From assembly GCA_002356515.1 (NCBI GenBank), contig AP017606.1, positions 62,001-126,000 of the forward strand: 64,000 nt of DNA, in the 5' to 3' direction. Source of the DNA: Mesorhizobium loti. Lineage in GTDB: Bacteria; Pseudomonadota; Alphaproteobacteria; Rhizobiales; Rhizobiaceae. Positions 14,859 to 24,176 of this stretch are shown here, in pieces; position 1 is the stretch's first letter; each line of letters starts with the position of its first letter. A program made the position numbers and the translations under genes. The notes beneath the pieces were generated by a model, which was not told the origin of the DNA, did not search any database, and saw only the letters and a list, made by a program, of their open reading frames with translations.

Positions 14859-17560
14859 CGAACCGTCCTTGCAGGTTCGACTGACGGCGGCGCCGAATTG
14901 AGAGCCTCCAGGATTGCCCTCAGTCGCTCGTTCTCATCGACGTTTACCGTTATGCCTTCGCCCGAGAGGACATTGTCGGTAACGAGCTGGTTGAAGGCGT
15001 ACATCCACTCTGAGAGCGCCAGGTAGGAGAAATTCCGCCGTTCCTTGGCAAGTTCGTCGCAGTTGGTGACGTTCGGCCGGCGGGCGAATACCCTGATCTC
15101 GCCGTCCTCCGTGCCGTCCGGGGCCATCGGCCGCTTCTCTTCCGGCACTCCATCGAAGCCAAGCGTGCTGACAAAACGGTTGATGCGGCTGGTCGCGAGG
15201 AAACCTGCCCTCTCGAGCAGGATGTCAGACCTCTCGACCGAACTTCCAGAGAGCTTGGCGAGATCGTCGGCAATCTGCTCCTCGACCCCGGTGCGCCGGG
15301 CCGCCGCGGCAAGCTCGGCGATCAGCTCGCCTGCCAGTTTGTGGGTAAAGCCAATGGCCTGGAGTGCGCCGTCATTCCTTGATAGCGCCAGAAGCCCGTC
15401 CAGCCAGTGGCGCATCGCCGAGTGGGCGAGGTAGGCCTCGCGGGGGAGCGCCTTTTGCGAAACCGACGGCCCGGAAGGCGCCGTGGCGGCGACTGTCTTC
15501 TTCTTGTTCCCCGGCAGGGGAGGGGCGCCGGGCCGCGGAGGCGGAGCGACGCGCTTCTTCACGACGGTATCGGCTCGACCATCCGAGGTCTCCTCGGGAG
15601 CGTTCTGGCGCTTGATGCGGTTGCCGTACTCGATGTGGAGATGCTCGGAAATCCCGTTCTGAGAAATCTGGAGCATCTTCATGGCCACGCCGAACTGCTC
15701 CCGCTCCCATGTCTCGGTGAGGCACGCAAGAATTTGGTCCGATACCTCCCGACGCTCGGCGATACGCTTGTTGATGTCGCTCTCGACGAAATAGGGAGCG
15801 AGCACGCGGCGTATCTCGTGGGCGATGTTCCCGAGGCGGCCCTGTATCTGTCCATACTTGATCTCGGGACGGCAGATCGCCGCGAGGTTTTCCGCCAGGT
15901 AACTGACGCCGCCGTCGTTCAGCCTGAGGGCTTCGTCGAACGCCTTCGCCGGATCGCGGAAATGCTGCTGGATCTCGCTGACCTGGAGATATGCCTTGCG
16001 AATGGCGGCGACCTTCTTGACCTTGTCGGGCAGAATCTCAACTTCTTCGCCGCCGCGGTACCTAATCAGGAACTCGGCCTTGAAGTTGGGATTGCGCAGC
16101 CAGTAGGTGTTGTTGAACGGCTTGCCCGGCGTCCATTCGAACGGCCACTTGTGGGCCTTCCCGAAATACCGCGTCAGTGAGGAACCCATTCGCGCGCTGA
16201 AACGGTCCGAAAGGCTCTGCCCCTCCTCGCCCGCCTTTTCGCTGAAGTGCATGTCGAACATCGTCAGCACCAGGAAAAGCGCGGTCTCGACGCGCGCCCT
16301 GTCGGCCGGGGTCTCGCCATGTGACGCCCTGATCCAGTCGTCGATCATGTCGGGAAGCGTCGCGACGTCCTGGTTCGAAGGCTTGATGCAAAGGAGCATG
16401 CTCGAGAGTTCCTGCTCGGCGACGTAGCGGTCGAACAGGTAGGCAACCTTGCCCCTGACGAAGAGGTCCTTCAGCGCCTGGGGGTTGTCGTCGAAATAGG
16501 CCTGCAGGTCCACCCTCTGGCGGCTGCGCGCACCGGGGAAGTCGAGCAGGTCCGTGTGGTCGAAGAACGGCCACGGCCGCTGCGAGATGGCGATGCGGAG
16601 TTCGGCGGCCAAGGCCGTGATGACGGGCCGCGGGAGCGACACGGCCGGACCCTTCATTGGCCGTATCAGCAGCTCCTCCTGGCCGGGTTTGCCAAGACCG
16701 AGCAAAGTCTCGACGTCGATGATGCTCCGGTCCCGGGGAACAAGCGCTTCGATGGAGCAGTAGGCGTCCTTGGCGAATCCGAGCTTCTCCAGCGCCTGCG
16801 CGAGTTCAAGGTAGACATCGGTGAATTTCCCAAAGCCGCCCCAGAGCACGGAGAAGAGTTCCGCGCGGTCCGCAATCGATAGCCGCGGCGCGAGGATCGC
16901 TGCCTCCTCCCAATAGGCGCCGAGCGTTTCGATGTTCGGCAGTCCGGCGAACTGCTTCTCGAAATATTCCTGGATGTCCCAGATGTCCTCCTCGACGAGT
17001 CCGCCGGTAGCAACCTGCGACGACACGCGCCTCCGCGCCGCCTCGAGGGCGGACACCACGGTCTCGGGCGCGAGCGGCGCGCGTTTCTTCGCGTCCCCGT
17101 CCAGGAAGAAGCTGTTGCCCAGAATCTTCGCGATGTCGGTTTCGCTAAGCAGGCGCAGGACGACCGGAGCGCCCGCGGGGCTGGGCTCCTCGTTGACAGA
17201 GAAGCGGGTCACCAGGCCTGTCGACTCGCGTTCGCCGCCTGGATTGATCTCGCGTATGAAGTCGACCTCCCTGCCGAGATCGCCGAAGCGCGCCATCAAG
17301 GGTGCGCTCCCATGGCGGGCAAGAACCGACACCAGATACGACTTGCCAGCCTGGCTGGGGCCGAATATGCCGACGCACATCGGGCGGTCGATCGCTTCCA
17401 TCGCCTTGCGGGCCGCGACGACCGACTTCCTGAGATGCTGTTCGGCGCTGGCGCGCGTGTCGCCGACCCGCTCGGCGTTGGCGGCGGTCCCGATCCAGGC
17501 AAGGCCATCCTGCGCCGATTTCAGGGCGGTGCCGCAGCTTCTTTTCAACTCTTCACGCAT
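14855..17560 (-). CDS. srfC: SrfC-family P-loop virulence factor
   Basis: 901 residues of the putative virulence factor SrfC family. A P-loop GIFGPSQAGKSYLVS (GxxxxGKS at 67-74) and a G3-like DLLDFPGARSR (about 338-347) suggest a dynamin/GTPase-like NTPase. TMFD near 433-436 could be the base-specificity loop. A Pro-rich stretch (PPPRPGAPPLPG) near two thirds separates a helical C-terminal part. No membrane segment. It is preceded by srfB (15-base gap) and overlaps the membrane protein gene downstream. SrfB and SrfC are encoded together in enterobacterial srfABC operons; their biochemical role is not established. Confidence 0.85.
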   Translation of the reverse strand: MREELKRSCGTALKSAQDGLAWIGTAANAERVGDTRASAEQHLRKSVVAARKAMEAIDRPMCVGIFGPSQAGKSYLVSVLARHGSAPLMARFGDLGREVDFIREINPGGERESTGLVTRFSVNEEPSPAGAPVVLRLLSETDIAKILGNSFFLDGDAKKRAPLAPETVVSALEAARRRVSSQVATGGLVEEDIWDIQEYFEKQFAGLPNIETLGAYWEEAAILAPRLSIADRAELFSVLWGGFGKFTDVYLELAQALEKLGFAKDAYCSIEALVPRDRSIIDVETLLGLGKPGQEELLIRPMKGPAVSLPRPVITALAAELRIAISQRPWPFFDHTDLLDFPGARSRQRVDLQAYFDDNPQALKDLFVRGKVAYLFDRYVAEQELSSMLLCIKPSNQDVATLPDMIDDWIRASHGETPADRARVETALFLVLTMFDMHFSEKAGEEGQSLSDRFSARMGSSLTRYFGKAHKWPFEWTPGKPFNNTYWLRNPNFKAEFLIRYRGGEEVEILPDKVKKVAAIRKAYLQVSEIQQHFRDPAKAFDEALRLNDGGVSYLAENLAAICRPEIKYGQIQGRLGNIAHEIRRVLAPYFVESDINKRIAERREVSDQILACLTETWEREQFGVAMKMLQISQNGISEHLHIEYGNRIKRQNAPEETSDGRADTVVKKRVAPPPRPGAPPLPGNKKKTVAATAPSGPSVSQKALPREAYLAHSAMRHWLDGLLALSRNDGALQAIGFTHKLAGELIAELAAAARRTGVEEQIADDLAKLSGSSVERSDILLERAGFLATSRINRFVSTLGFDGVPEEKRPMAPDGTEDGEIRVFARRPNVTNCDELAKERRNFSYLALSEWMYAFNQLVTDNVLSGEGITVNVDENERLRAILEALNSAPPSVEPARTVR

Positions 17561-17575
17561 TGTTCAGCCGCCATT

Positions 17576-20500
17576 TCACTGGATGGAGATTATGCCGGTG
17601 TCGAGCCAGTAACCGTCGCCCGTCTCGACCGCGAGCGTGTCCAGCTTCAGTTCCATCATGCGTTTCACCGGAGCGCCGTCGGCGTCTTCCGCGTCCTCGA
17701 TCACGAATTCCTCACGGGTCGCCTCGCTCGACAGAAGCTCGACTTCGCTCGGATCGTCCTCGTCGGGAACCTGGACGTTTCGGGCGATGGTCACGCGCAC
17801 TGGCTTGCGCATGCTTCGCGTCGAGCGCGAGGCGGCCGCCGTTAGCTTGTAGAGCGGAGTGGCCACCCATCGTTCGAGCGGCAGTTGCCTGAAGCCGATG
17901 CGGACCGGGCTGTGATAGTCGAACTCCGCCTCGGCCGACGCCTCTGCTTTATCAAGATCGATGTCTGAGAAAAGCAGAGTTTCGTCAGGAAGCGTCGCGT
18001 TGCCCTGGAGCCGCCCGATGTACCGGGCCGTCGATTTCATCCGAAGATATTTGGAATAGAGAGTGAAGTTGGTGATCTGCGCCTCGGACAGCGCGCACAG
18101 CATCGCGCCGACGACCGCCGTTGTCTTCGGGTCGTCAATATGCGTGTTGCTCACGCCCCGGAAGGGATACCAGGTGCCGACGCGATAGTCCTTGATCGGG
18201 ATGACGCAGTCCGGGCGCACCGACATTTTGTTCATGAAGAGGTTTATCATGGGCGGTAGGCGCATCGGCCGCCCGGTCAGGAGCACCACGTCGGCGTCCA
18301 GGTGGTTGATCGCCTCGGCGAGGTTGTCGAACACGCCGTCGAATATCGACAGGACGCACTCCTCCACAGCTTGGGGATCGATCGCGATGTCGCAGTCGGC
18401 GATGCTGAACTGCCCTGCTTCGAGCCCTCCCATGTTTTCCTTGAGATACCCGAGTATGCGGGCATCGACCGGGATTTCGCCGTCGGGACCTGCCCTGCCG
18501 GCCGCCTCGAAGAAGCTGCCTGCCTTCCGGATTTCCGTCTTGTGGCTTGTCGGCGGCAGGGTCTCGCACTCGGACAGGACGCCGATGGCGATCGGCTGCA
18601 GGACCTGAAGCACGAACTGGCGGCGCAGGTGCTTTTCCTGCTCGGACATGTTCGGGTTGTCCCCGGCAAAGCGGTCCTTGAGGTAGTTCCGCGCGTTCGG
18701 CAGTCCCGCCTGGGCGAGCCCTTCCTCGAGCCTCGGGATAACGAGCCTTTCGATCACCGTCTTCAGCAGGTCGTCGCCGGCGATGCGGAATCCCTCCCTG
18801 AAGTTCTGGTCGGGATACAGCGCCACGTTGTCCGTCTGGTAGTAGGTCGTCACCATGAGGTCGGTGGTGCCGCCGCCCACGTCGACGCTGGCGATGCGCA
18901 GGGACCGCTCGGTCTTCTGCTTGGACTTGGACGCCGGCAGCGACGACGGGCGCTCCCTGTCCTTGCCGAGCACGTCGAACAGCGTCCTGATCGATCCGCC
19001 CAGCTTGTGCACGGCCTCACCGTAGAGGTAGACGAGATGGACCGAGCTTGCCTCGTCCCACTCGCACTGGATTTCCGGCCGCTGGCTGTTGATCCCCGTG
19101 CTGCTGTCGCCCCACCCGGACAGGGACCAGAGGAGCTTGACGGCGGCTTCCGCCCGTGACTTCAGGATGCGCTGTTCCTGGATCGGGATGGCGGTGGGAA
19201 TCGTCAAGATGATCTTGCGAAGCCGGCGCGGAGCGTCCTTGAGCCTTCGTTCGCGGCGGGTGCCGGGATTGTTCATCATGGACATCGCCTGCGCGATGAT
19301 CTCCACGAGCATGAACGTGAAGAAGGACGACCTTGAGAAGCAGAAGCGGCTCGCCGTCTCCAAATCGCCCTCCTTGACCTTCACTTTGAACTTGCGCCTG
19401 TCCTCCTCGATCTGCTGTAGAACGTCGCCACGGTTGTTCACGAAACGGTACATGGAGCGCTCAATAAGCGGTTCCGTTCCCGAATCGCTATGCGATGCCG
19501 AGCGGAACCGCCACTCTTGCAGGACAGGATCGGAACTCCAGAGATACCGTTTCGGCGAGGAAAGCCCGGTCGCCGCCTCGGTGCCTTCCGATTCACCGCG
19601 CAGGCGCGATGCCTCCGGGCCGATGCGGAGCAGGCTTGGCCAGAAGAACGCCCGGGGACGGCCAGACCGCCTGGCGATGTCTTCCGCTCCGAATTCCGCG
19701 GCCACCAGCTCGCACTGGCTTTCGAACGGATCGCGGTAGACAAGCTCGGGCTTCGAGAGATCCCGCAGTTCCAGGACGACGGAGTTGTTGAGGTCGACGT
19801 TCACGTCGTCAGGGAACGACTGGATCAGCAACCCGCACGACCGCGAGTTTCCCAGGTCAAGCACGAGATCCACGTCGACGGGCTGGACGTTCCTGTTGTC
19901 GCTGATGGTGTCGACAAGCGTGACACGAACCGGGCTGATCACGCTGGCGAGGAACTGGACGAAGGTGATGTACCGGGCGAGATGCTCGAACTGGTAGGGA
20001 AAATCTTCCGGGCGAAGCTCCTTGCCCTTCCTCTGTTGCTTCTTGAAAGAATGGAGAATGTCCTTCAGCCATTCGTCCAGCCACTTCTGCGCGTCAACCG
20101 GGCCTTGCCCTTGAACCTCGATCTTGTGGGACAGGAACGAGATGACGTCGGGGAGCCGGCTGACGAACCGGAATGATTCCGTCCGCATCGCGTCTTCCGG
20201 ACAGGGCGCGAGGTAGGGACGGTTGGGCTTCCGGGGCGCAAGCGAGCTGTCGAAGGCAAAAATCGCCCGATGCGTTCCTTTCCGGTCGCCGTGGGCGTTC
20301 CTGGTCTCCGTCACCCTTACCCGGACCCAGTCGGTAGGTCCCTGCGCGTATATTTCGTTGCCCAGGTCGTCCTTGCCGGGCTCGATCTTGAAGAAAGGCA
20401 TTGGGACCCAGCGGTCGAGAAAGGTATTGAGCGCCACAGACTTGTTGATGTCGTACGCCTCGTCGTTGCCTTTCGCAGGATAGGGCGGCTGGTCGGAATC

Positions 20501-20701
20501 CGGATCGTCATCGCTCCAGTTGGGCAGAAGGCGGATGACGGCCTTTCCGTCCGAACCTGTTTCGGCTGGCGACGTCCGTTCGACGAAAGACCGGGAGAGG
20601 CGGGGGGACGCGTCGAGGTCGAATCCGAACTCGACGAACTGGATGCCGCTGTCAGGCACCAGCGTGAAGCCGTCGCTGAAATCGGCGAGGTTGGTCAGCA
20701 C
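17576..20701 (-). CDS. srfB: SrfB-family actin/Hsp70-like ATPase
   Basis: 1041 residues of the SrfB family. Motifs of the actin/Hsp70 ATPase fold are visible: phosphate-1 LVLDLGNSRSCGLLI (about 279-294), phosphate-2 SVDVGGGTTDLMVTTY (about 605-620) and an adenosine-type motif VVLLTGRPMRLPP (about 805-817). The N-terminal ~270 residues are family-specific. It is soluble and probably works with SrfC at the inner membrane. The GTG start follows GAGGGGGTGGCTGC; a TTG 12 codons upstream lacks a site. It is 76 bases downstream of the membrane protein gene and is probably in one transcript with it. Confidence 0.87.
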   Translation of the reverse strand: MLTNLADFSDGFTLVPDSGIQFVEFGFDLDASPRLSRSFVERTSPAETGSDGKAVIRLLPNWSDDDPDSDQPPYPAKGNDEAYDINKSVALNTFLDRWVPMPFFKIEPGKDDLGNEIYAQGPTDWVRVRVTETRNAHGDRKGTHRAIFAFDSSLAPRKPNRPYLAPCPEDAMRTESFRFVSRLPDVISFLSHKIEVQGQGPVDAQKWLDEWLKDILHSFKKQQRKGKELRPEDFPYQFEHLARYITFVQFLASVISPVRVTLVDTISDNRNVQPVDVDLVLDLGNSRSCGLLIQSFPDDVNVDLNNSVVLELRDLSKPELVYRDPFESQCELVAAEFGAEDIARRSGRPRAFFWPSLLRIGPEASRLRGESEGTEAATGLSSPKRYLWSSDPVLQEWRFRSASHSDSGTEPLIERSMYRFVNNRGDVLQQIEEDRRKFKVKVKEGDLETASRFCFSRSSFFTFMLVEIIAQAMSMMNNPGTRRERRLKDAPRRLRKIILTIPTAIPIQEQRILKSRAEAAVKLLWSLSGWGDSSTGINSQRPEIQCEWDEASSVHLVYLYGEAVHKLGGSIRTLFDVLGKDRERPSSLPASKSKQKTERSLRIASVDVGGGTTDLMVTTYYQTDNVALYPDQNFREGFRIAGDDLLKTVIERLVIPRLEEGLAQAGLPNARNYLKDRFAGDNPNMSEQEKHLRRQFVLQVLQPIAIGVLSECETLPPTSHKTEIRKAGSFFEAAGRAGPDGEIPVDARILGYLKENMGGLEAGQFSIADCDIAIDPQAVEECVLSIFDGVFDNLAEAINHLDADVVLLTGRPMRLPPMINLFMNKMSVRPDCVIPIKDYRVGTWYPFRGVSNTHIDDPKTTAVVGAMLCALSEAQITNFTLYSKYLRMKSTARYIGRLQGNATLPDETLLFSDIDLDKAEASAEAEFDYHSPVRIGFRQLPLERWVATPLYKLTAAASRSTRSMRKPVRVTIARNVQVPDEDDPSEVELLSSEATREEFVIEDAEDADGAPVKRMMELKLDTLAVETGDGYWLDTGIISIQ

Positions 20702-20777
20702 GCAGCCACCCCCTCTGTTCGGCGAGTTACGTCCCAAGTCTTATGTCGAAGTGGAATGTCAAACATATCGATACCAA

Positions 20778-22103
20778 CTACTGCTTGCATTCTGATTTCT
20801 TCTTGCATGCGTGAACGTCTGCGGTCATAAAATTGCACTCCGGCAGAGGGTCCCCTAGATTCCACTTTATTGATTTCTGCTTCCCGTCCCCGCCTGTGGC
20901 AGACGAAGCGCTGCCAAGACAGACTTTTTCTTTATCCTGGTACCTAAAACGTATCTCAAACGGGATCTCTTTAGTCGGGTTTCCTTCCAGATCGATGCTT
21001 GTAGGATTCACTTCAAATACATAAGACCCGGCCGGAATGTCCTTCTGCCAAAATATGTTCTCGACTGGCTCAGAACTTACGTTCTCTCTGCGAAACCTGT
21101 TTGAATCGACGTCTTTTATGCCGTCACCGCAAATCCCGGGGCCCTTGTCGTTCCAGCCAAGAGTTCCGCCAGGGCATTCAGCGATCAGATCAAGGTCGTC
21201 ACGCGTGTGCCACGTCAATGTCACTTGCAGCTTCCCGGTTTGCCCTTTTCTGTCGTCCAGCTTCTTATCCATGTCTTTCGACACGTCCGACTGAGGCGGT
21301 GTCCGTACGCACGAGTTCAGGTGCCGCCGGAGCTGCTCTTCGAGTACTGCGGCTTCAGCCATCAGCTCCTGTGTGTGCAGGCTTTCCTGGTCAACCGTCG
21401 GCGGCGGCGCCACAAGGGCGCAGTAAGCGCCTCCTCCTTTTCCAAAAGCCGTGAGGCCAAATGGGAGGGCCACGCCGCATGCTGGCAACAGCAGCCAGGC
21501 GATGGCTCCGGCGAGCGCTATGGGGATGAGCCACAGAAGGCTGGCGGCGAGCCACCTCCAGGAGCGGTCAGCTGGCGGGGCCGGAGGCGGCTTGATGTTG
21601 TCGGCTATCGGTATTCTATCGGTTTTCCCGGATATCTCTCCTCCGCCGCTCGTCTCTGCGTCGTGCCTTTCGTACCCCCATGCCGTCAGGACGAGCATTC
21701 CGTCGCCCCTGCCTGAGCCTCCCGAGATCCAAACGTTCTCGTCTCCTGGGAACGTTACCGCGTTGCGGAGCGCCGTGGCTGTGGACCTTGCGGTGGGGTC
21801 GCCGCGGCTATCGTGTGCTGCGGCTGCGTGACGGACTGCCTGAACGGACTGGTAGAGACGCGACTTGTAGACCGCTGCCGTTTCGGGGGGGAGGTCTGTC
21901 AATCGGACAAGCGAATCTTCGCGCTCCGTATACCAGTCGATCCCCGTTCCGTCCTTGCGAGGCACTGGCTCTGCCAGTTCCAGCCCGATCCCGTTGGGGA
22001 ATTCCCGGCTGAGGAGCGCCTGCATCCTATGCACCGAACGCTCTGCGGTGGACCCGAGGGAACGCATGAGGCTGAGCGTGGTGGTGGCAACGAACTGGCT
22101 CAT
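20778..22103 (-). CDS. Single-pass membrane protein in the srf operon
   Basis: 441 residues. A cytosolic N-terminal domain (1-165) contains GIDWYTEREDSLVRLTDLP and a helical region, then one membrane helix (about 182-206) and a periplasmic part. The latter has an ERQL-type helix and a beta-rich domain with LQVTLTWHTRDDLDLIAE, which resembles DUF2135/CUB-like folds. Several Cys lie in the C-terminus. It occupies the place of srfA in srfABC operons, but I cannot show homology to SrfA. ATGA overlap with the protease gene fixes the start. Confidence 0.7.
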   Translation of the reverse strand: MSQFVATTTLSLMRSLGSTAERSVHRMQALLSREFPNGIGLELAEPVPRKDGTGIDWYTEREDSLVRLTDLPPETAAVYKSRLYQSVQAVRHAAAAHDSRGDPTARSTATALRNAVTFPGDENVWISGGSGRGDGMLVLTAWGYERHDAETSGGGEISGKTDRIPIADNIKPPPAPPADRSWRWLAASLLWLIPIALAGAIAWLLLPACGVALPFGLTAFGKGGGAYCALVAPPPTVDQESLHTQELMAEAAVLEEQLRRHLNSCVRTPPQSDVSKDMDKKLDDRKGQTGKLQVTLTWHTRDDLDLIAECPGGTLGWNDKGPGICGDGIKDVDSNRFRRENVSSEPVENIFWQKDIPAGSYVFEVNPTSIDLEGNPTKEIPFEIRFRYQDKEKVCLGSASSATGGDGKQKSIKWNLGDPLPECNFMTADVHACKKKSECKQ

Positions 22104-23758
22104 TGGGCAGGCCCCGGCTGCGCTGGGGTTACGCCTGCTGTCGGGACGCACGGCTTGTCAGCCGTGGTTACCGTCACGCCGTTTGACGACAGGAAGCGGA
22201 TTGCGTCGCGAGCGCTGAGGGAGAAGTTCAGCTTCTGTGCGTTCTCTCCGTCGAGGATTATGAAGGTGTTCACCCCGACCGCCCGGCCGCAAGCGTCCGA
22301 AAGCGGGCCTCCGCTGTTGCCGCGCGAAATGTTCGCGGAATGGGTGATGACCTTCGTCGCACCGTCCTGGGGCATGGCCATCACGTTGCCTTGCGTGACC
22401 ACCATCTCGAGATTGCCTATGCCGCTGGTGTCGCCGTTGATGATGTCCCGGTAGGTTTTGTCCATGGACATCACGAAGCCCGGAAATCCACCCGCAATGA
22501 CGCTGTCCAGCCTTCCGATTCCGGTCGAAAGTTGTAGGGCCGTCACGCCGCTGGGCGCGTCGTCCACGCGCAGGAGCGCGAAGTCCGGGTCTCCGGTCGC
22601 GCTTGCGGCGGCTTTCGCGACGACATGCGCGGGAACCGCGCGCCCAAGCGCCTTGCTCGCGACGAACACCGTGTCGCCAGCGCCCTCGACGACATGGTTG
22701 TTGGTGAGGATGTCTCGTGGGCCGACGAAGAATCCGCTTCCGGTACTGAGCGAGTTCCCGGTGAGAGGCGCAAGCACCAGGACCGTGGCCGAGTCAAGGG
22801 AGGCTAGAAGGGCTTGTGGTGAACCAGGCGGGGGAGGCGGCCCGATGGCGACGCCGGGCTTTTGGGGGTCTAGAATCTGGGGGCCAAGCACTGATGCGTC
22901 CGCATTGCACGCGGCCTTTGCGAGCTCCGCTTTGATTTTGCCGATCCGCGCCTCGAGGCTTCGGTTGACCTCCGCGTTGTCGACCAAAGAAGGCGGCCGC
23001 GGCGGTTGACGCGCCTCCGGATAAAGCAGGTTGCCCGACCATGACGCGTAGATCAGGCAAGCCGCGAATACGAGCGATATCGACAGGACAGGCCAAAGCG
23101 AAATCCGTCTGGTTTTTGCCGAAGTCATCGGTTGAGACACCGGGCAGGAGCTTACGGGCTTGGAGGGCTCGGCACGCTCCGGTGCAGACACCACCCTTGC
23201 CGTCCCGAGAGCGCCGCCGCCAATCGTCCACGCCTGGCCAGGCACTCGGGGCGATATTCCGGGTGGAAGGTAGGAGCCAATCGTTCTCTCGCCGTGCCGG
23301 ACGAAAGCGGCGGGGGAGGAGCGGACCTCTTCAGGCAGCATTCCCCAGTTCGTGAGGACAGCATTTTCGCCGACGGCCACGATCGAGCTTTCGTCGGCGA
23401 CATTGAGCATCGCGGCGACGGTCTCGCCGATTTCTCGGTCCGCCAGCGCCGGACGAAGGGCCTCAATCCGTGCCGTCAAACTCGACACGGCCCGCGCCCG
23501 CGTCCCACGGTCTAACGCTTCTAACTGCTTCGCATCGTCGTCGAATGCGCCGAACCACGCAACGACCAGGCGGCCACCGTCCTGTTCCTTGACGTTCGGC
23601 TCGGCGAATAGCCGCGAGGCGCCGTCCCCGCACAGTTCGTCTATGCGGCCGAATGTCGTTTGACAGTCATGCCACAGCGACCTCCCGGCAACGGCCAATA
23701 CGTCAACGGCACGTGCCTGCGTGGTGCGAATGAAGTGGACGTTGCCCCGTCCAGCCAT
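22100..23758 (-). CDS. Membrane-anchored trypsin-like serine protease
   Basis: 552 residues. A cytosolic N-terminal region (~1-215) of unknown fold (with VAWFGAFDDDAKQLEALDR) is followed by one membrane helix (about 220-239), a Pro-rich linker, and a periplasmic trypsin-like domain. The catalytic triad is visible: His in ILTNNHVVEG (about 355), Asp in DFALLRV (about 392), Ser in RGNSGGPL (about 482). No PDZ domain follows, unlike DegP/HtrA. It is the first gene of the operon. The start MAGRGNVHF has a purine-rich site; a frame extending to 23815 is less likely. Confidence 0.82.
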   Translation of the reverse strand: MAGRGNVHFIRTTQARAVDVLAVAGRSLWHDCQTTFGRIDELCGDGASRLFAEPNVKEQDGGRLVVAWFGAFDDDAKQLEALDRGTRARAVSSLTARIEALRPALADREIGETVAAMLNVADESSIVAVGENAVLTNWGMLPEEVRSSPAAFVRHGERTIGSYLPPGISPRVPGQAWTIGGGALGTARVVSAPERAEPSKPVSSCPVSQPMTSAKTRRISLWPVLSISLVFAACLIYASWSGNLLYPEARQPPRPPSLVDNAEVNRSLEARIGKIKAELAKAACNADASVLGPQILDPQKPGVAIGPPPPPGSPQALLASLDSATVLVLAPLTGNSLSTGSGFFVGPRDILTNNHVVEGAGDTVFVASKALGRAVPAHVVAKAAASATGDPDFALLRVDDAPSGVTALQLSTGIGRLDSVIAGGFPGFVMSMDKTYRDIINGDTSGIGNLEMVVTQGNVMAMPQDGATKVITHSANISRGNSGGPLSDACGRAVGVNTFIILDGENAQKLNFSLSARDAIRFLSSNGVTVTTADKPCVPTAGVTPAQPGPAQ

Positions 23759-24176
23759 CAGGTCTTCCCCCACCGCGTGTTGCCTTTTAACGATGCGCGG
23801 CATCCCCGGAGGCATCCATCGACCGAAACAATCTTTGAGTCAACAAGCGCGCTTAGTGGATTTATCCGCCATGCTTAACCTGATGGGGTGGGGCGTCACA
23901 TTTGCTTGCGTTCGTCAGTCTAGCCCAGGTTCGTATGAATTTTACTTTGCCACATACCCCATTTGGGGGATCAAGCGGCATGCGCTGCAGAAATATGATT
24001 GCCTGCATCGTGTTGCCCCGCGTGAACAAATTGCCGAGACGACTGGATGGTGCGTTCAAGCCGACCATATCTTTTGGCGGCCTTGCCATAAGGCTTCTGG
24101 CCTGCTCATCTTTGGCGAATTGGGTCGGAACCCACCAGCGCCGATCCGACGACAGGCACATATGCCGGGGGGACAC
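23759..24176. promoter_or_regulatory. Divergent control region of the PAN/Srf island
   Basis: 418 bases between the leftward protease/srf operon and the rightward PAN protein 5. It holds box C and a good -10 (TATGAT, 23994-23999) for the rightward gene. Frames running through it lack ribosome binding sites and are not taken as genes. Confidence 0.55.
23952..23967. promoter_or_regulatory. Shared 16-bp box C with promoter
   Basis: ACATACCCCATTTGGG; the core CCCCATTTGGGG is nearly symmetric. TATGAT lies 26 bases after the box, placing the box centre about 46 bases before the inferred start of transcription of PAN protein 5, much like box B. Whether it also controls the srf operon, whose first codon is 194 bases away, is open. 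Confidence 0.62.

Noticed and set aside
17576..20701. SrfB as a DnaK-type chaperone
   Set aside because: Phosphate motifs are of the actin/Hsp70 class, but there is no Hsp70 substrate-binding domain or linker, and length and context fit SrfB.
14855..23758. Type VI secretion or other known secretion cluster
   Set aside because: Large P-loop and membrane proteins suggested it, but no sheath, baseplate, TssM/TssL or ClpV-like sequences are present.
23721..24176. 152-codon upstream extension of PAN protein 5
   Set aside because: It would put a signal peptide in the middle of the protein and cross box C and the -10. A strong ribosome binding site lies at 24177.
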